NCBI GenBank assembly: GCA_900543165.1
Contig: UQQQ01000001.1
Coordinates: 62,001-126,000, forward strand
Length of the DNA stretch: 64,000 nt
Reading direction: 5' to 3'
Source: an uncultured Dialister sp.
GTDB taxonomy: Bacteria > Bacillota > Negativicutes > Veillonellales > Dialisteraceae
The notes beneath the pieces are model-generated. The model was given only the letters and a program-made list of their open reading frames with translations, searched no databases and was not told the origin of the DNA. Below, piece after piece: positions 13,558 through 23,462 of this stretch. A program made the position numbers and the translations under genes. How positions within the stretch are numbered: position 1 is the first letter of the stretch; every line of letters starts with the position of its first letter.

Positions 13558-16497
13558 TCAGAACTTCACTCTGAGCAGTCTTACGGCATAGAGGATACAG
13601 AGGATGGTGACGCCGGTATCTGCGAAGACGGCGACCCACATATTGGCATAGCCTAAGAGGCCCATGATCATGACGGCGATCTTCACGATGAGGGCGAAGG
13701 CGACATTTTCCCAAGCGGTCTTGATGACTTTTCTGGCCACGCGGACGGCTTTGGAGATGGCATTGACATTCGAATTCAGGAAGACGACGTCAGCGGCTTC
13801 GATGGCAGCATCTGCGCCGCTGCCCATAGCGGCGCCTACATCAGCACCGGCGAGGACAGGAGCGTCATTGATGCCGTCGCCCACGAAGAGGACGGAGCCG
13901 ATCTCTTTTCTGACTTTCTGCATTTCAGAGAGTTTGTCTTCCGGAAGAAGGCCGGCGTGGATGTTCTCGATGCCGACGAGGCTGCCGATGGCTTTGGCGC
14001 TCTTTTCGTTATCCCCGGTCAGCATGACGGGGGTGATGGAGAGGGCCTTCAGGTCTTTGATGCCTTCGATGGTGTCGGACTTGATGGCATCGGAAATGGT
14101 GATGCGGCCGAGGAGGGTCTTGCCTTTGGCGACGTAGACGTCAGTGCCGACTTCTTTGTTTTCCGGAAGGGATGGGACAGAGATGCCGGAAAGGGCGAGG
14201 AGCTTTTCATTTCCGATATAGATGTCTTCGCCGTTCTGTTTGGCTTTGACGCCGTGTCCAGCGATTTCCTTCATGGAGGTGAGCTTCGGAAGAGAGAGAC
14301 CTTTTTCATTCGCGCAGGTCACGATGGACTGGGCGATGGGGTGGGTGGAGTAGACCTCACCGGCAGCTGCGAGGGCAAGGATCTCGTCTTCGCTCTTGCC
14401 TGCGGTCTTCACGATGCTTCTGACTTTGAATTTTCCTTCGGTCAGAGTGCCGGTCTTATCGAGGACAGCGGCTTGGGTATTTGAGAGGGCTTCCATGACG
14501 GTGCCGCCCTTGAAGAGGATGCCTTCTTTCGATGCGGCACCGATGCCGGCGAAGAAGGAAAGCGGGACGGAGATGACGAGCGCGCAGGGGCAGCTGATGA
14601 CGAGGAAGGTGAGTGCGGTGTAGACGCATTTTTCCCAGTCAGCGGAAAAGAGGAGCGGCGGGAGGACTGCGACGGCGATCGCGATGAAGACGACGATCGG
14701 GGTGTACACGCGGGAGAAGCGGGTGATGAATCGGTCGATCTTTGGCTTGCTGGCGACGGCATTTTCGACGGAGTCGAGGATGCGGGTGACCATGGATTCA
14801 GCGAGGACTTTTTCGACTTGGATGCGGATGGTGCCGGTCATATTGACGCAGCCGGAGTCTACGCGGTCGCCGACGGAGGCGAGGACGGGCTTCGGCTCGC
14901 CGGTGACGGCGGAGGTGTCGATCTGGGTCTCGCCTTCGGAAATGATGCCGTCAAGCGGGATGCGGTCGCCGGGGCGGATGAGAAGGATGTCGCCGACTTC
15001 GGCTTCTTCTGCCGGGATGGTCTCGGTGCCGCTTGCGGTCACGCGCTGGACGACTTCCGGACGCAGGTCGACGGCGTCCATGATCTGGTCGCGGCTGCGG
15101 TCGGCAGCGAGGTCTTGGAAGTATTCACCGATGCGGTAGAAGAGCATGACGCCGACAGCTTCGGGGTATTCGTGGATCGCGAAGGCACCGACGGTCGCAA
15201 CGGTCATGAGGAAGGTCTCGTCGAAGAATTCCCCATGGGTGATGTTTTTGAGCGCGGTGTAGACGATGGGGCCGCCTAAGATGAGGTAGGAGATGAAGAA
15301 GAAATAGTCTCCGATGGAGGAAAGTCCTGCGAAGAGGCCGGCCGGCTGGTAGTGCATCAGCATGCCGATGATGAAGAGGAGGCCGCCGATGGTGAGCTGG
15401 CATTTTTCGCTTTTCAGGCGGTCAAGGAAAGATGCTTCTTTTTTTGCCGCTGACTTTTTCTGTGCTTTGGTCGGGCGCTGCTTCTTTCGGATCTCGGTCG
15501 GATTTTCGACCTCGTTGCATTTTCTGGTCAGCTCGGGGATGAGGCTGTCCGGGTCTTTGGCGGTGAGTTTCATCGTCTTGGTGGCGAAGGAAATCGACGC
15601 GGAGAGGACGCCGGGCTGGCGGTTCACAAGCTTTTCGAGCTTGACAGCGCAGGCTGCACAGTCAAGGGTGGGGATTTCATAGATTTCCGTCTTGAAATCG
15701 CCTTTGTCAGACGGCGGTACGATGCCGATATTTTCATCGACGGTGCGGCAGACGGAGAGCAGCTGCGGGATGAGATTGTCCGGATTTTCTTTGGAAATGA
15801 CGCGGAGCTCTTTCTTCGTGAAGGAGATCGAGGCGAAGAAGACGGAGGGCATTTCGCGGATCTTGCCTTCCATTTTTGCGGCGCATTCCATGCAGTCGAG
15901 GTGCTCCATGTGATAGAGGCCGCGCTTGTATTCTTTCCCTAAGAAATCGCACTGGCAGGAGGCGAGGTCTTTGCCGCAGTAGTCGCAGTCTTCTTCGTCG
16001 ATGCAGTCATGGCAGTGGCAGTCATTCTTGTGCCCGTCATGATGGTGGACGCCTTTGTCATGGAAATGGCCGAAGGCGCGTCTTTCATCGATCGCGATGT
16101 CGGCATCGCTTTCCATGACGTCGATCTCATTATCTTTGTACCTTGCCATTTCCGGATCATTCGAGTGGTCATGATGCTCTTCCGGAATTTCCTCGCAGCA
16201 GCCACAGCCGCATCCGCCATGATCATGGGAGTGGCTTTCGTGGCCATGATCATGTCCGCATTCGCAGCCGTGATCGTGGGAATGGCCCTCATGGCCTTCG
16301 TCATGTCCGCAAGCGCATTCGCAGCCATGGTCGTGGGAGTGGCCTTCGTGATCGTGGTCATGCCCGCAGCCGCAACTGTGGTTTTCTTCGTCTTCCTCAT
16401 GGTGGGTATGTTCTTCGGTGTTATGGACGGTTTCCTGCTCCTGATGGCAGTGGCCGCATCCGCAATGATGTACATGCTTTTCATCGTGCTTTTCCAT
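13558..16497 (-). CDS. Heavy-metal P-type ATPase (CadA/ZntA-like) with long His/Cys-rich N-terminus
   Basis: A 979-residue metal exporter of the P1B class. Residues 8-185 are extraordinarily rich in His, Cys, Asp and Glu, with a roughly 22-residue unit (GHSHDHGCEC) repeated about three times. Two HMA domains follow: DCMECAAK near residue 201 and DCAACAVK near 279. The catalytic core has the metal-site CPC in ISCPCALVIS, phosphorylation DKTGTLTEGK, MLTGDNEKSA and GDGINDAPVLAGADVG. CPC plus this core suggests Zn/Cd/Pb export; the His-rich tail favours zinc. AGGAGA precedes the start. The length exceeds usual CadA (about 700) because of the tail and second HMA. Confidence 0.93.
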   Translation of the reverse strand: MEKHDEKHVHHCGCGHCHQEQETVHNTEEHTHHEEDEENHSCGCGHDHDHEGHSHDHGCECACGHDEGHEGHSHDHGCECGHDHGHESHSHDHGGCGCGCCEEIPEEHHDHSNDPEMARYKDNEIDVMESDADIAIDERRAFGHFHDKGVHHHDGHKNDCHCHDCIDEEDCDYCGKDLASCQCDFLGKEYKRGLYHMEHLDCMECAAKMEGKIREMPSVFFASISFTKKELRVISKENPDNLIPQLLSVCRTVDENIGIVPPSDKGDFKTEIYEIPTLDCAACAVKLEKLVNRQPGVLSASISFATKTMKLTAKDPDSLIPELTRKCNEVENPTEIRKKQRPTKAQKKSAAKKEASFLDRLKSEKCQLTIGGLLFIIGMLMHYQPAGLFAGLSSIGDYFFFISYLILGGPIVYTALKNITHGEFFDETFLMTVATVGAFAIHEYPEAVGVMLFYRIGEYFQDLAADRSRDQIMDAVDLRPEVVQRVTASGTETIPAEEAEVGDILLIRPGDRIPLDGIISEGETQIDTSAVTGEPKPVLASVGDRVDSGCVNMTGTIRIQVEKVLAESMVTRILDSVENAVASKPKIDRFITRFSRVYTPIVVFIAIAVAVLPPLLFSADWEKCVYTALTFLVISCPCALVISVPLSFFAGIGAASKEGILFKGGTVMEALSNTQAAVLDKTGTLTEGKFKVRSIVKTAGKSEDEILALAAAGEVYSTHPIAQSIVTCANEKGLSLPKLTSMKEIAGHGVKAKQNGEDIYIGNEKLLALSGISVPSLPENKEVGTDVYVAKGKTLLGRITISDAIKSDTIEGIKDLKALSITPVMLTGDNEKSAKAIGSLVGIENIHAGLLPEDKLSEMQKVRKEIGSVLFVGDGINDAPVLAGADVGAAMGSGADAAIEAADVVFLNSNVNAISKAVRVARKVIKTAWENVAFALIVKIAVMIMGLLGYANMWVAVFADTGVTILCILYAVRLLRVKF

Positions 16498-16559
16498 GGT
16501 ATGTCTCCTTATTCGGAATGGAAGCGTTGCTTCCTGAGTGGTATCATTCTATGATGCTA

Positions 16560-16960
16560 TTTTAGCATTCTCCAAATGCACCGTAAATGGAGCATGAGAA
16601 ACACTTTAATATTTCAAGTAGGGCGGGGAAGATGATGAGTTTAGATAAGGCTAAAAAAGGAATGGGTTCGAGAGGGGGAGTAAGAATGAGAAATGAGATA
16701 TGACGGTGCGGCGCATAAAAATCAGAAGCGCCGCGAAGTTTTGATAGCGCTTCGCGCATCGTCATTTCGATCGTAGCCAAGAAATCTTTATTGCAGAATA
16801 CTCATTGCCTGATATAAGACAGCACCAGGACATCGTTTCTCTTCGGTGCATACACGCTGATTCCCGTAGTGCAGTAGAGATCCATCGGCTACGCTCGGGA
16901 TGACGATGCCAGAGAATCCCAGTCACCAGCCACTAGTCACCAGTCACTTCTAATGACCCC
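16560..16960. repeat. Repeat mosaic between the metal ATPase and the amino-acid transporter
   Basis: This holds GCGGCGCATAAAAATCAGAA with GCGCCGCGAAGTTTTGATAG (about 16710-16745), CGTCATTTCGATCGTAGCC (about 16760), the inverse unit ATCGGCTACGCTCGGGATGA (about 16874) and CACTAGTCACCAGTCAC strings (about 16931). All are dispersed families of this window. No gene was seen. Confidence 0.7.
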
Positions 16961-16972
16961 GTAGCTTTTTTA

Positions 16973-17001
16973 TTGACATGCCTGTATATTTATGCTACTA
17001 T
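16973..17001 (+). promoter_or_regulatory. Promoter of the amino-acid ABC operon
   Basis: A consensus TTGACA (16973-16978) and TACTAT (16996-17001) are spaced 17 bp apart, 29 bp before the ATPase start. Confidence 0.8.
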
Positions 17002-17030
17002 CTTGAATAATTAAGAAGGGTGTGAGGACT

Positions 17031-17780
17031 ATGTCAGATAAAAAAGTCATTTATGAAGTCAAGCATTTGCAGAAATCGTTCGGTAAGGTCGAAGTACTGA
17101 GAGATATCAATATGAAGATCGAGAACGGAGAAGTGTGTACCATTATCGGTCCGTCCGGGAGCGGGAAGAGTACCTTCCTGCGCTGCCTGAATCTTCTCGA
17201 AACGCCGACCGGAGGCGAGCTGTGGTTCGATGGGAAGAAGGTCAATGAAAAGACCGACGTGAAGATGCTGCGCCGCGATGTCGGCATGGTTTTCCAGTCG
17301 TTCAACCTGTTCCCGATGTTCACTGCGGTCGAGAATGTCATGTACGCGCCGATCCACATCAAGAAGCTGCCGAAAGAGCAGGCGAAAGAGGAAGCGATGG
17401 AGCTTCTCTCCCGCGTCGGTCTTGCCGAGCGTGCGGATTATTATCCGGGCGAGCTTTCCGGCGGGCAGCAGCAGCGTGTCGCTATCGCCAGAGCGCTTGC
17501 GATGAAGCCGAAGATGCTGCTCTTCGATGAACCGACGTCTGCGCTCGATCCCGAGCTCGTTGGCGATGTACTGACCGTCATGAAAGAAGTCGCCTTGGAC
17601 GGCATGACCATGGCCGTTGTCACGCACGAGATGCAGTTCGCCAGAAGCGTTTCCAATCACGTCATTTTCATGGATAAGGGCTATATCGTGGAAGAAGGAA
17701 ATCCAGAAGATATCTTCACCCATCCACAGGAAGAACGGACGCAGACATTCCTGAAGCGTCTGCTCCATGCTGATATTTAA
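17031..17780 (+). CDS. Polar amino-acid ABC transporter ATPase (GlnQ/ArtP family)
   Basis: This 249-residue ATPase drives amino-acid import with the permease that follows. It has Walker [10 protein letters not shown] (about residues 37-45), Q-loop [18 protein letters not shown], signature LSGGQQQR, Walker [18 protein letters not shown] and switch-His [12 protein letters not shown]. Wording such as the last is typical of GlnQ/HisP/ArtP-type systems. ATG 17031 is preferred over GTG 17022 because AAGGG lies about 10 bp upstream. The permease starts 15 bp after the stop. The amino acid carried cannot be told from the ATPase. Confidence 0.93.
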   Translation: MSDKKVIYEVKHLQKSFGKVEVLRDINMKIENGEVCTIIGPSGSGKSTFLRCLNLLETPTGGELWFDGKKVNEKTDVKMLRRDVGMVFQSFNLFPMFTAVENVMYAPIHIKKLPKEQAKEEAMELLSRVGLAERADYYPGELSGGQQQRVAIARALAMKPKMLLFDEPTSALDPELVGDVLTVMKEVALDGMTMAVVTHEMQFARSVSNHVIFMDKGYIVEEGNPEDIFTHPQEERTQTFLKRLLHADI

Positions 17781-17795
17781 GGAGATGATGCGATT

Positions 17796-18488
17796 ATGGA
17801 TATGGTATTAGATACAGCTGTCAAATATAATGACATTTTCATGTCAGGTGTGAAAATCACCATCATTATTTCTCTTCTGTCCTGCTTCTTTGGTCTTCTT
17901 CTCGGGATCATTCTGGCATTCATGAAGATTTCCGGCATCAAGGTCCTCCAGTGGATCTCGACCGCCTATGTAGAAGTCATCCGCGGTACGCCGGTCTTGG
18001 TACAGATTTCCCTCGTATTCTTCGGGCTGCCGTTCCTCGGTATCCATTTCCCCAGCTTTCAGATCATGGGCGTCGACTTCGAGAGACTTTCCGCCGGTGT
18101 CCTTGCACTGATCCTGAATTCCGGCGCGTATGAGTGTGAAATCGTCCGTTCCGGTATCCAGTCTATCCCGAAGGGGCAGCTTGAAGGCGCGATGTCCCTC
18201 GGCTTCTCGAAATGGGAGTCGATGGTGCGCATCATCATCCCGCAGGCGATCCGCAACATCCTGCCCGTCATCGGGAATGAATTCGTCACCCTTATCAAAG
18301 AGTCCTCTCAGGTCTCTGTCATCGGTATGGCTGATCTGATGTACACCGCGACCACCATCCAGGGCATCAGCTTCCAGCCATTCCCGCCGCTCGTCATCGT
18401 AGCGATCTACTACTTCATCATGACCTTCTTCGTTTCTATGTGCCTGCGCGTGCTCGAACGCCGCATGAAGGTGAAGAGTGTGAGATAG
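17796..18488 (+). CDS. Polar amino-acid ABC transporter permease (HisM/GlnP family)
   Basis: This 230-residue inner-membrane permease has about five hydrophobic segments and the family regions YVEVIRGTPVLVQISLVFFG (about residues 53-72), NSGAYECEIVRSGIQSIPKG and EGAMSLGFSKWESMVRIIIP, the EAA-like loop that docks on the ATPase. AAGGAG precedes the start. No solute-binding protein follows; the operon ends in a terminator. The binding protein must be encoded elsewhere or has been lost. Confidence 0.93.
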   Translation: MDMVLDTAVKYNDIFMSGVKITIIISLLSCFFGLLLGIILAFMKISGIKVLQWISTAYVEVIRGTPVLVQISLVFFGLPFLGIHFPSFQIMGVDFERLSAGVLALILNSGAYECEIVRSGIQSIPKGQLEGAMSLGFSKWESMVRIIIPQAIRNILPVIGNEFVTLIKESSQVSVIGMADLMYTATTIQGISFQPFPPLVIVAIYYFIMTFFVSMCLRVLERRMKVKSVR

Positions 18489-18500
18489 CAGGAAATCGGC

Positions 18501-18531
18501 AAACGGTTCTTCGAAAGGAGAACCGTTTTTT
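18501..18531 (+). terminator. Terminator after the amino-acid permease
   Basis: AAACGGTTCT pairs with AGAACCGTTT around an 8-base loop, followed by T residues. Confidence 0.85.
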
Positions 18532-18616
18532 CATTGGGAGATGGGGAAGGTGGCGAGTGAAGCGAGCCGGATAGGGTTCTAGCGGTTTGAAAACGTGAGA
18601 GAAAAAGCATCTCACG

Positions 18617-20845
18617 TTGGCGATTTACGTGAGTACACGAGCGCTGAATATGATAGTCATTCTGAAAGGAGATGACGTATCCAAAACAGCCATCGCAGAG
18701 ATCGAAGAAGCAAAGAAGAGAGTCGAATCCATCGAGAGAGTGAGTGAGACGCTGAAATCCTTAAGCAAAGAAGATCTCATCGCGCAGACTCTCTTAGATC
18801 TAGAGACCTACGAAGAGGCCTACAAGCCGCTTCTTGAGGAAATCAAGGCAGCGGAAAACGGCGCCGTCACCAAAGCCGCGCGAGACTCCGCCTTAGTCTT
18901 GACAAAGCTCGCGGAGAACTTCCATAAGAATTACGGCGTGCCATTGAAATTGGCCATGATTGCCGCTGGTGAAGTCAGTCCGGAGACCGCGCATCAGCTG
19001 AACCAGTCCGCCATCGAGAACGAACTGCAGCTTGTGAAAGAGAGATACTGGAATACTGATGAATGGATGAAAGCCCCAGACGGTACACCGACAAAGCTGA
19101 CCGAGCACCAGTGGCTGATTGCCCATAGCGAACCTTTCAAGAAATGGTTTGGAGATTGGGATACTGTAGAGAAAATAAACGGGTTAATCAATGGAGTCCA
19201 TGTTGAATTGGCCGAGAAAGAAATGCAGCACTTTCAGAAAATGGATTTTAAAGCGGCCAAGGAGGAAGCTAAAGACGTATTCAGAAAGCTATTTTCAACG
19301 GTCAAAAATAATACAGGTTATCCGGACCCAGCTGCGGTTAAAAGAAAAGATGGTGAAGAGATTGTCGTTCCCCTGTCAGCATTGAAGGAAATTCGCAGGC
19401 ATTCTGCTGACAGAAGAGTATTGGTGGCGGTATCGAGGCTGCCAGATATTATTCGAGATTCCACGTTTCTATTTGAAAGCGAAAAAGATCTCACAAGGAA
19501 CAAGCGCCTGAATCAAACCACTACGGGATATCGCTATTATGGGATTAAGGTAGGGAATAAACCGGGACAGTACATTAGAATTGTTGTTCGCACGGATGAA
19601 AACGGCAAACATTATTTATACGACATGGATTTTAATGGGGCAGATAAAAATAAAAAAAGCCCTCATCAGACCATGCTGCTCGATCCCAAAAACGAGTCAC
19701 AGTCTGATAAGAGCTTCTTTATCCATAGTATACAGGAATGGCTGGCAAAAGTCAAAGAAACTACCGATAAAATCGGGGGAAATGGAGAAGTCTTGCCGAG
19801 TGTTGTAAACGACTTCGAAGGGAGCAGCACCTATCACCAAATGGCTGAAGAATATACCCATGACGTTCTATCGGGCAAGTTGACAAAGAAGGGCATGGCC
19901 GAGCGACAGCTGGACGCAGACGAGAAATCCTTCGCAGATAGCGTAGATCGATTCATAGCTGGAAAGATTTCCACAGATACTATCCAAGTCATGAGGACTC
20001 CGCTTGTGATGAGGCTTGTAGGAGCTGAAGTTCTGCCGGTTGAAATTTCTGTATCCGACTTGAAAAAAGTTTTAGTAGACAAGCATACGGATATCACTCC
20101 GGACATCATGAAACAAATTCCACGTGCACTTACGGATCCGATGATGATCTTTTCCACATACAGTGGGAAAAACGGAGAAGTGCGCAAGGTGATCGTGCTT
20201 GAGCTCAAGGACGAGAATGGAGCTACCATCGTGGTTCCTATGGAATTGGAACGCATGAGCGACGGGTATAAAATCAACCGAATGACAAGCACTTACGGGA
20301 AGACGGATAGAAAAACCGGAGAGCCATCGCATGAGTGGTTTAAAAAGCAGCTAGAGGTAGGGAATCTTGAGTATGCCAATAGAAAAAAGGCTACCGACTG
20401 GATTTCTACAGAGCAGCCCGATTGGCTCATACCTAAAGAAAAAATCGATAACCTTTTATCTGCTCCTAATGTAGCAAATGAGGAGGATCTTGTCAAGCTG
20501 AAAAGTGAAAATCCCACCTACTACCAGACAGTAGCAGACAAAGACCTCGTCGTCTATCACAATGTTTCTGCTGGCAAATTGAGAGAAGCCATCAAGCTGG
20601 GCGGGCTCCTGATGCCGTCCCTCGCCATCACGAAGAGGGATATCCCATTCGGGGACTTTGGGGAGATCACGCTGATCGGGGATAAGGACATGATAAACCC
20701 ACGGAAATCTAGGTCGAACGAAGTCTTTTCCAGAGATGCCTATACCGTGAGAAAACCGGTGGTGAATTACGAAGAACCGACGGCGCAGGACCAGAAGGCG
20801 TTCGAGGAAAGTGCCAAAGGACAATCGATGATCTCAAGGAGATAA
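18617..20845 (+). CDS. Fragment of a phage/ICE-type large polyvalent protein (MuF-C and LPD-like domains)
   Basis: The open frame of about 742 codons begins at TTG 18617 with no ribosome site, and the next ATG (18650) is no better, so the 5' end is probably missing. An N-terminal coiled-coil region (about 25-110) is followed by FKKWFGDWD (about 174), a motif familiar from polyvalent phage proteins. A domain at about 215-340 (VPLSALKEIRRHS, YYGIKVG, HYLYDMDF) resembles LPD/PBECR nuclease-like folds. Residues about 465-560 (LPVEISVSDLKKVL, ITPDIMKQIPRALTDPMMIF) resemble MuF C-terminal domains. A final domain (DLVVYHNVSAGKLREAIKLG, about 642-715) is also common in such proteins. No capsid, portal or transfer gene flanks it. 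Domain names come from memory of family patterns. Confidence 0.6.
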   Translation: MAIYVSTRALNMIVILKGDDVSKTAIAEIEEAKKRVESIERVSETLKSLSKEDLIAQTLLDLETYEEAYKPLLEEIKAAENGAVTKAARDSALVLTKLAENFHKNYGVPLKLAMIAAGEVSPETAHQLNQSAIENELQLVKERYWNTDEWMKAPDGTPTKLTEHQWLIAHSEPFKKWFGDWDTVEKINGLINGVHVELAEKEMQHFQKMDFKAAKEEAKDVFRKLFSTVKNNTGYPDPAAVKRKDGEEIVVPLSALKEIRRHSADRRVLVAVSRLPDIIRDSTFLFESEKDLTRNKRLNQTTTGYRYYGIKVGNKPGQYIRIVVRTDENGKHYLYDMDFNGADKNKKSPHQTMLLDPKNESQSDKSFFIHSIQEWLAKVKETTDKIGGNGEVLPSVVNDFEGSSTYHQMAEEYTHDVLSGKLTKKGMAERQLDADEKSFADSVDRFIAGKISTDTIQVMRTPLVMRLVGAEVLPVEISVSDLKKVLVDKHTDITPDIMKQIPRALTDPMMIFSTYSGKNGEVRKVIVLELKDENGATIVVPMELERMSDGYKINRMTSTYGKTDRKTGEPSHEWFKKQLEVGNLEYANRKKATDWISTEQPDWLIPKEKIDNLLSAPNVANEEDLVKLKSENPTYYQTVADKDLVVYHNVSAGKLREAIKLGGLLMPSLAITKRDIPFGDFGEITLIGDKDMINPRKSRSNEVFSRDAYTVRKPVVNYEEPTAQDQKAFEESAKGQSMISRR

Positions 20846-20959
20846 GGATCGCATAAAATGATTTGATCTGCTCCTATTTTGCACGCAAATATAGATTTAT
20901 GTGGAAAAGTGAGGAATTTCTCTGTATAATAGAATAGAATTTTTGTGTACAGATGCAAG

Positions 20960-21260
20960 AAGTCGGGAAGTTTGAAAGTAGGGATGAGTGGGCAGGGATC
21001 GGGTGGCGCAGAGTGACTAGTGACCAGCGATTAAAAGCAGGCTGTGATTGAAATAGTGCAGTTAGCAAGCTGACCGTTCTGCAAGAGGGATCTCTCGGCT
21101 ACGCTCGAGATGACAGCGGCGCGAAGCGCTATCAAAATCCGCGGCGCTCTATTATTTTTACGCCGCAGCACCATTTCTCATTTCTAATTTCTCATTCAAG
21201 CGAAGCTTTCAAACAGAATCAAAGGGCAGCACGCCCCACGGGCTCAACCCTGAACCCTAT
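20960..21260. repeat. Repeat mosaic upstream of obgE
   Basis: This holds GGATCTCTCGGCTACGCTCG (about 21089), GCGGCGCGAAGCGCTATCAA (about 21117), a TTACGCCGCAGCACCAT arm (about 21160) and the CAATCAAAGGGCAGCAC unit (about 21215). The order is close to that at 3990-4170, so the composite itself is repeated. Confidence 0.72.
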
Positions 21261-21299
21261 TCATCTGTAAGTGTTGTCATTTTATGCAATGAGGTACCT

Positions 21300-22586
21300 A
21301 TGTTTATCGATAGAGCAAAAATTATTGTAGTCTCCGGCGCAGGCGGGGACGGGATGGTTTCTTTCCGCCGTGAGAAGTATGTCCCGCGCGGTGGTCCTTC
21401 GGGCGGTGATGGCGGCAAGGGCGGCTCGGTCTTTATCAAGGCGAATAGCGACCTGAATACGCTGATCAATTTCCGCCGCCATAGAAAATTCGCGGCCAAA
21501 GCGGGTGCGAATGGCGGGGCGAAAGAAATGTTCGGTAAGAATGCGGAAGATGTCTTCGTCGAGGTGCCGCTCGGGACGATGGTCTATGACAATAAGACCG
21601 GCGAACTTCTGGCGGATATGACGCAGAATGGGCAGGAAGCGCTCGTCGTAAAGGGCGGGCATGGCGGCCGCGGAAATTCTCATTTCGCGACGTCGGCTGT
21701 CCGTGCGCCTCTCTATGCGGAAAAAGGGGAGCCGGGGGAAGAAAAGGAGCTGCGCCTCGAGCTGAAGGTGCTGGCTGATGTCGGACTTCTGGGCTTCCCT
21801 AGTGTAGGGAAATCGTCTCTCATCCGCAAGGTATCCGGTGCGAAGCCGGAAGTGGCGGCGTACCATTTCACAACGTTGAATCCGATCCTCGGCGTGGTGA
21901 ATCTGGACTATGAGAGAAGCTTCGTCATGGCGGATATCCCGGGCCTCATTGAAGGTGCAAGTCAGGGGACGGGTCTTGGCGATGAATTCCTCCGCCATGT
22001 GGAGCGCACGAAAGTCCTCATCCATGTGCTTGATGCGGCGGGCAGCGAAGGCCGTGATCCGTTGCATGATTTCCATATCATTAACAATGAGCTCGAGCTG
22101 TACAGCCCGGAGCTTCGTCAGAAGAAGCAGATCGTCGCAGCGAATAAGATCGATCTCATCGATGACCCGAAGAAGCTGGAGGAGCTGAAAGAGGCCATCG
22201 AGAAGGAAGGCTATGACTTCTATCCCATCTGCACGCTTTCCGGAGAAGGCACCCGCCCGCTGATGGAAGCGGTATGGAAGCTCCTGCAGGAAATCCCCGA
22301 TGTCTCCTTCGAGTCGCCGGAAAAAGCCATTGTATATGAGGCGAACAAACAGGAATTCGAGATCGAGTGCAAGAATGATGTCTACTACATCAAGGGCAAG
22401 CGCGTAGAGAAGCTGGTCGGCATGACGGATTTCGAAGACTATGTCTCCATGCGCCGCTTCGACAGAGCATGGCGCTTCATGGGCCTTGACAAACTCCTCC
22501 GCAAGGCAGGCTGCCAGGAAGGCGATACGGTCAATCTGTACGGCGTAGAATTCACTTGGTCGGAGAATCATAACGAGGAAGAATAG
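21300..22586 (+). CDS. obgE: GTPase ObgE/CgtA
   Basis: A 428-residue ribosome-associated GTPase used in large-subunit assembly and stress control. It has a glycine-rich Obg fold (residues 1-158; GGPSGGDGGKGGSVF, GGHGGRGNSHF), a G domain with G1 GFPSVGKSS, G3 DIPG, G4 NKID and the switch region TTLNP, and a C-terminal OCT domain of about 90 residues (VEKLVGMTDFEDYVSMRRF). Order and length are those of standard ObgE. It lacks the usual rplU-rpmA neighbours and stands between two repeat mosaics. Confidence 0.97.
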   Translation: MFIDRAKIIVVSGAGGDGMVSFRREKYVPRGGPSGGDGGKGGSVFIKANSDLNTLINFRRHRKFAAKAGANGGAKEMFGKNAEDVFVEVPLGTMVYDNKTGELLADMTQNGQEALVVKGGHGGRGNSHFATSAVRAPLYAEKGEPGEEKELRLELKVLADVGLLGFPSVGKSSLIRKVSGAKPEVAAYHFTTLNPILGVVNLDYERSFVMADIPGLIEGASQGTGLGDEFLRHVERTKVLIHVLDAAGSEGRDPLHDFHIINNELELYSPELRQKKQIVAANKIDLIDDPKKLEELKEAIEKEGYDFYPICTLSGEGTRPLMEAVWKLLQEIPDVSFESPEKAIVYEANKQEFEIECKNDVYYIKGKRVEKLVGMTDFEDYVSMRRFDRAWRFMGLDKLLRKAGCQEGDTVNLYGVEFTWSENHNEEE

Positions 22587-23140
22587 TGCGAGCTGGTGAC
22601 TAGGAAACTCCCGCATCGTCATTTCGAGCGTAAGCGAGAAATCTTTGTCATTCACGGCCGAGCGGTCGAAGTGTGGAAACCCCAAACGGGAAACCCTGTC
22701 ATCAAGAGCCCCTCGGGTATCGCTTTTTTATAAAAATCGACGTAGCGCGGTGCTCAGGTACTGGCGTTATCCGCACAGAGGCGTAGATTTTTCCCTGTTT
22801 TCTCCTTCCTTTTGCAAACCAAAGCACCCTATCCGCCCCTTCGGGGCACCTTTCCCATGCGGGGAAGGCTGAAAAGGAAAGGCGCTTCGCGCCCATACAT
22901 ATTCGCGGCGAAGCCGCTACCATAAGTTTGAAAACAGGGATGAGTAGCTGGTGACTAGTAGCTAGGGATTAGGATGCGATACGAGAAAACCGCTAATTTC
23001 AAACGTCCGCGGCGCTTCCATATTTTTATGCGCCGCACTACCATTTCTAATTTCTAATTTCTAATTTCTCATTCAATCGAGACTTTCAAACGTAATCAAG
23101 GGGCGAGCCGCCCCCAGAGGCTAACCCAGAACCATAAATC
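22587..23140. repeat. Long repeat mosaic between obgE and yhbY
   Basis: About 550 bp without a gene. It contains CGTCATTTCGAGCGTAAGC (about 22618); a hairpin closed by AAAAATC (22732-22738) and GATTTTT (22786-22792); a GCCCCTTCGGGGC hairpin with TTTCCCATGCGGGGAA (about 22835-22868); TTCGCGGCGAAGCCGCTACC (about 22903); GCGGCGCTTCCATATTTTTA (about 23010); and TTTCTAATTTCTAATTTCT (about 23047). Each family recurs elsewhere in the window. Confidence 0.72.
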
Positions 23141-23171
23141 CATCCATCATTTTAACCAAGGAGTTTTTTCC

Positions 23172-23462
23172 ATGCTTACAGGAAAACAGAAACAATACTT
23201 AAAAGCTCTCGCCGTGCAGCTGCCGGCGGTCGTACAGATCGGTAAAGACGGTATGAGCGAGACGGTCATCCAGAGTGTGGATGACGTCTTGACGGCACGC
23301 GAACTGATCAAAGTGAAGATCAATCAGAATTCAGACGAAGATATCAAGAGCACCGCTCTCTATCTCGCAGGGCATCTCTCCTGTGAGATCGTACAGATCA
23401 TCGGCAGAAACTGTGTGCTTTTCAAGAAAAAAGAAAAGAAGTCGCACTATGAATTACCTTAA
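23172..23462 (+). CDS. yhbY: YhbY-type RNA-binding protein (CRM domain)
   Basis: A 96-residue protein consisting of a single CRM/YhbY domain, associated with pre-50S ribosomal particles. LTGKQKQYLKALAVQLPAVV at the N-terminus, QIGKDG (the GxxG loop) and ELIKVKINQN match the family. AAGGAG precedes the ATG by 8 bp. Its 3' end overlaps proB by 14 bp, so the two are probably translated together. Position near obgE fits a ribosome-maturation role. Confidence 0.95.
   Translation: MLTGKQKQYLKALAVQLPAVVQIGKDGMSETVIQSVDDVLTARELIKVKINQNSDEDIKSTALYLAGHLSCEIVQIIGRNCVLFKKKEKKSHYELP

Noticed and set aside
21282..22685. A 467-codon minus-strand frame
   Set aside because: Antisense to obgE with no domain or ribosome site; the sense gene is certain.
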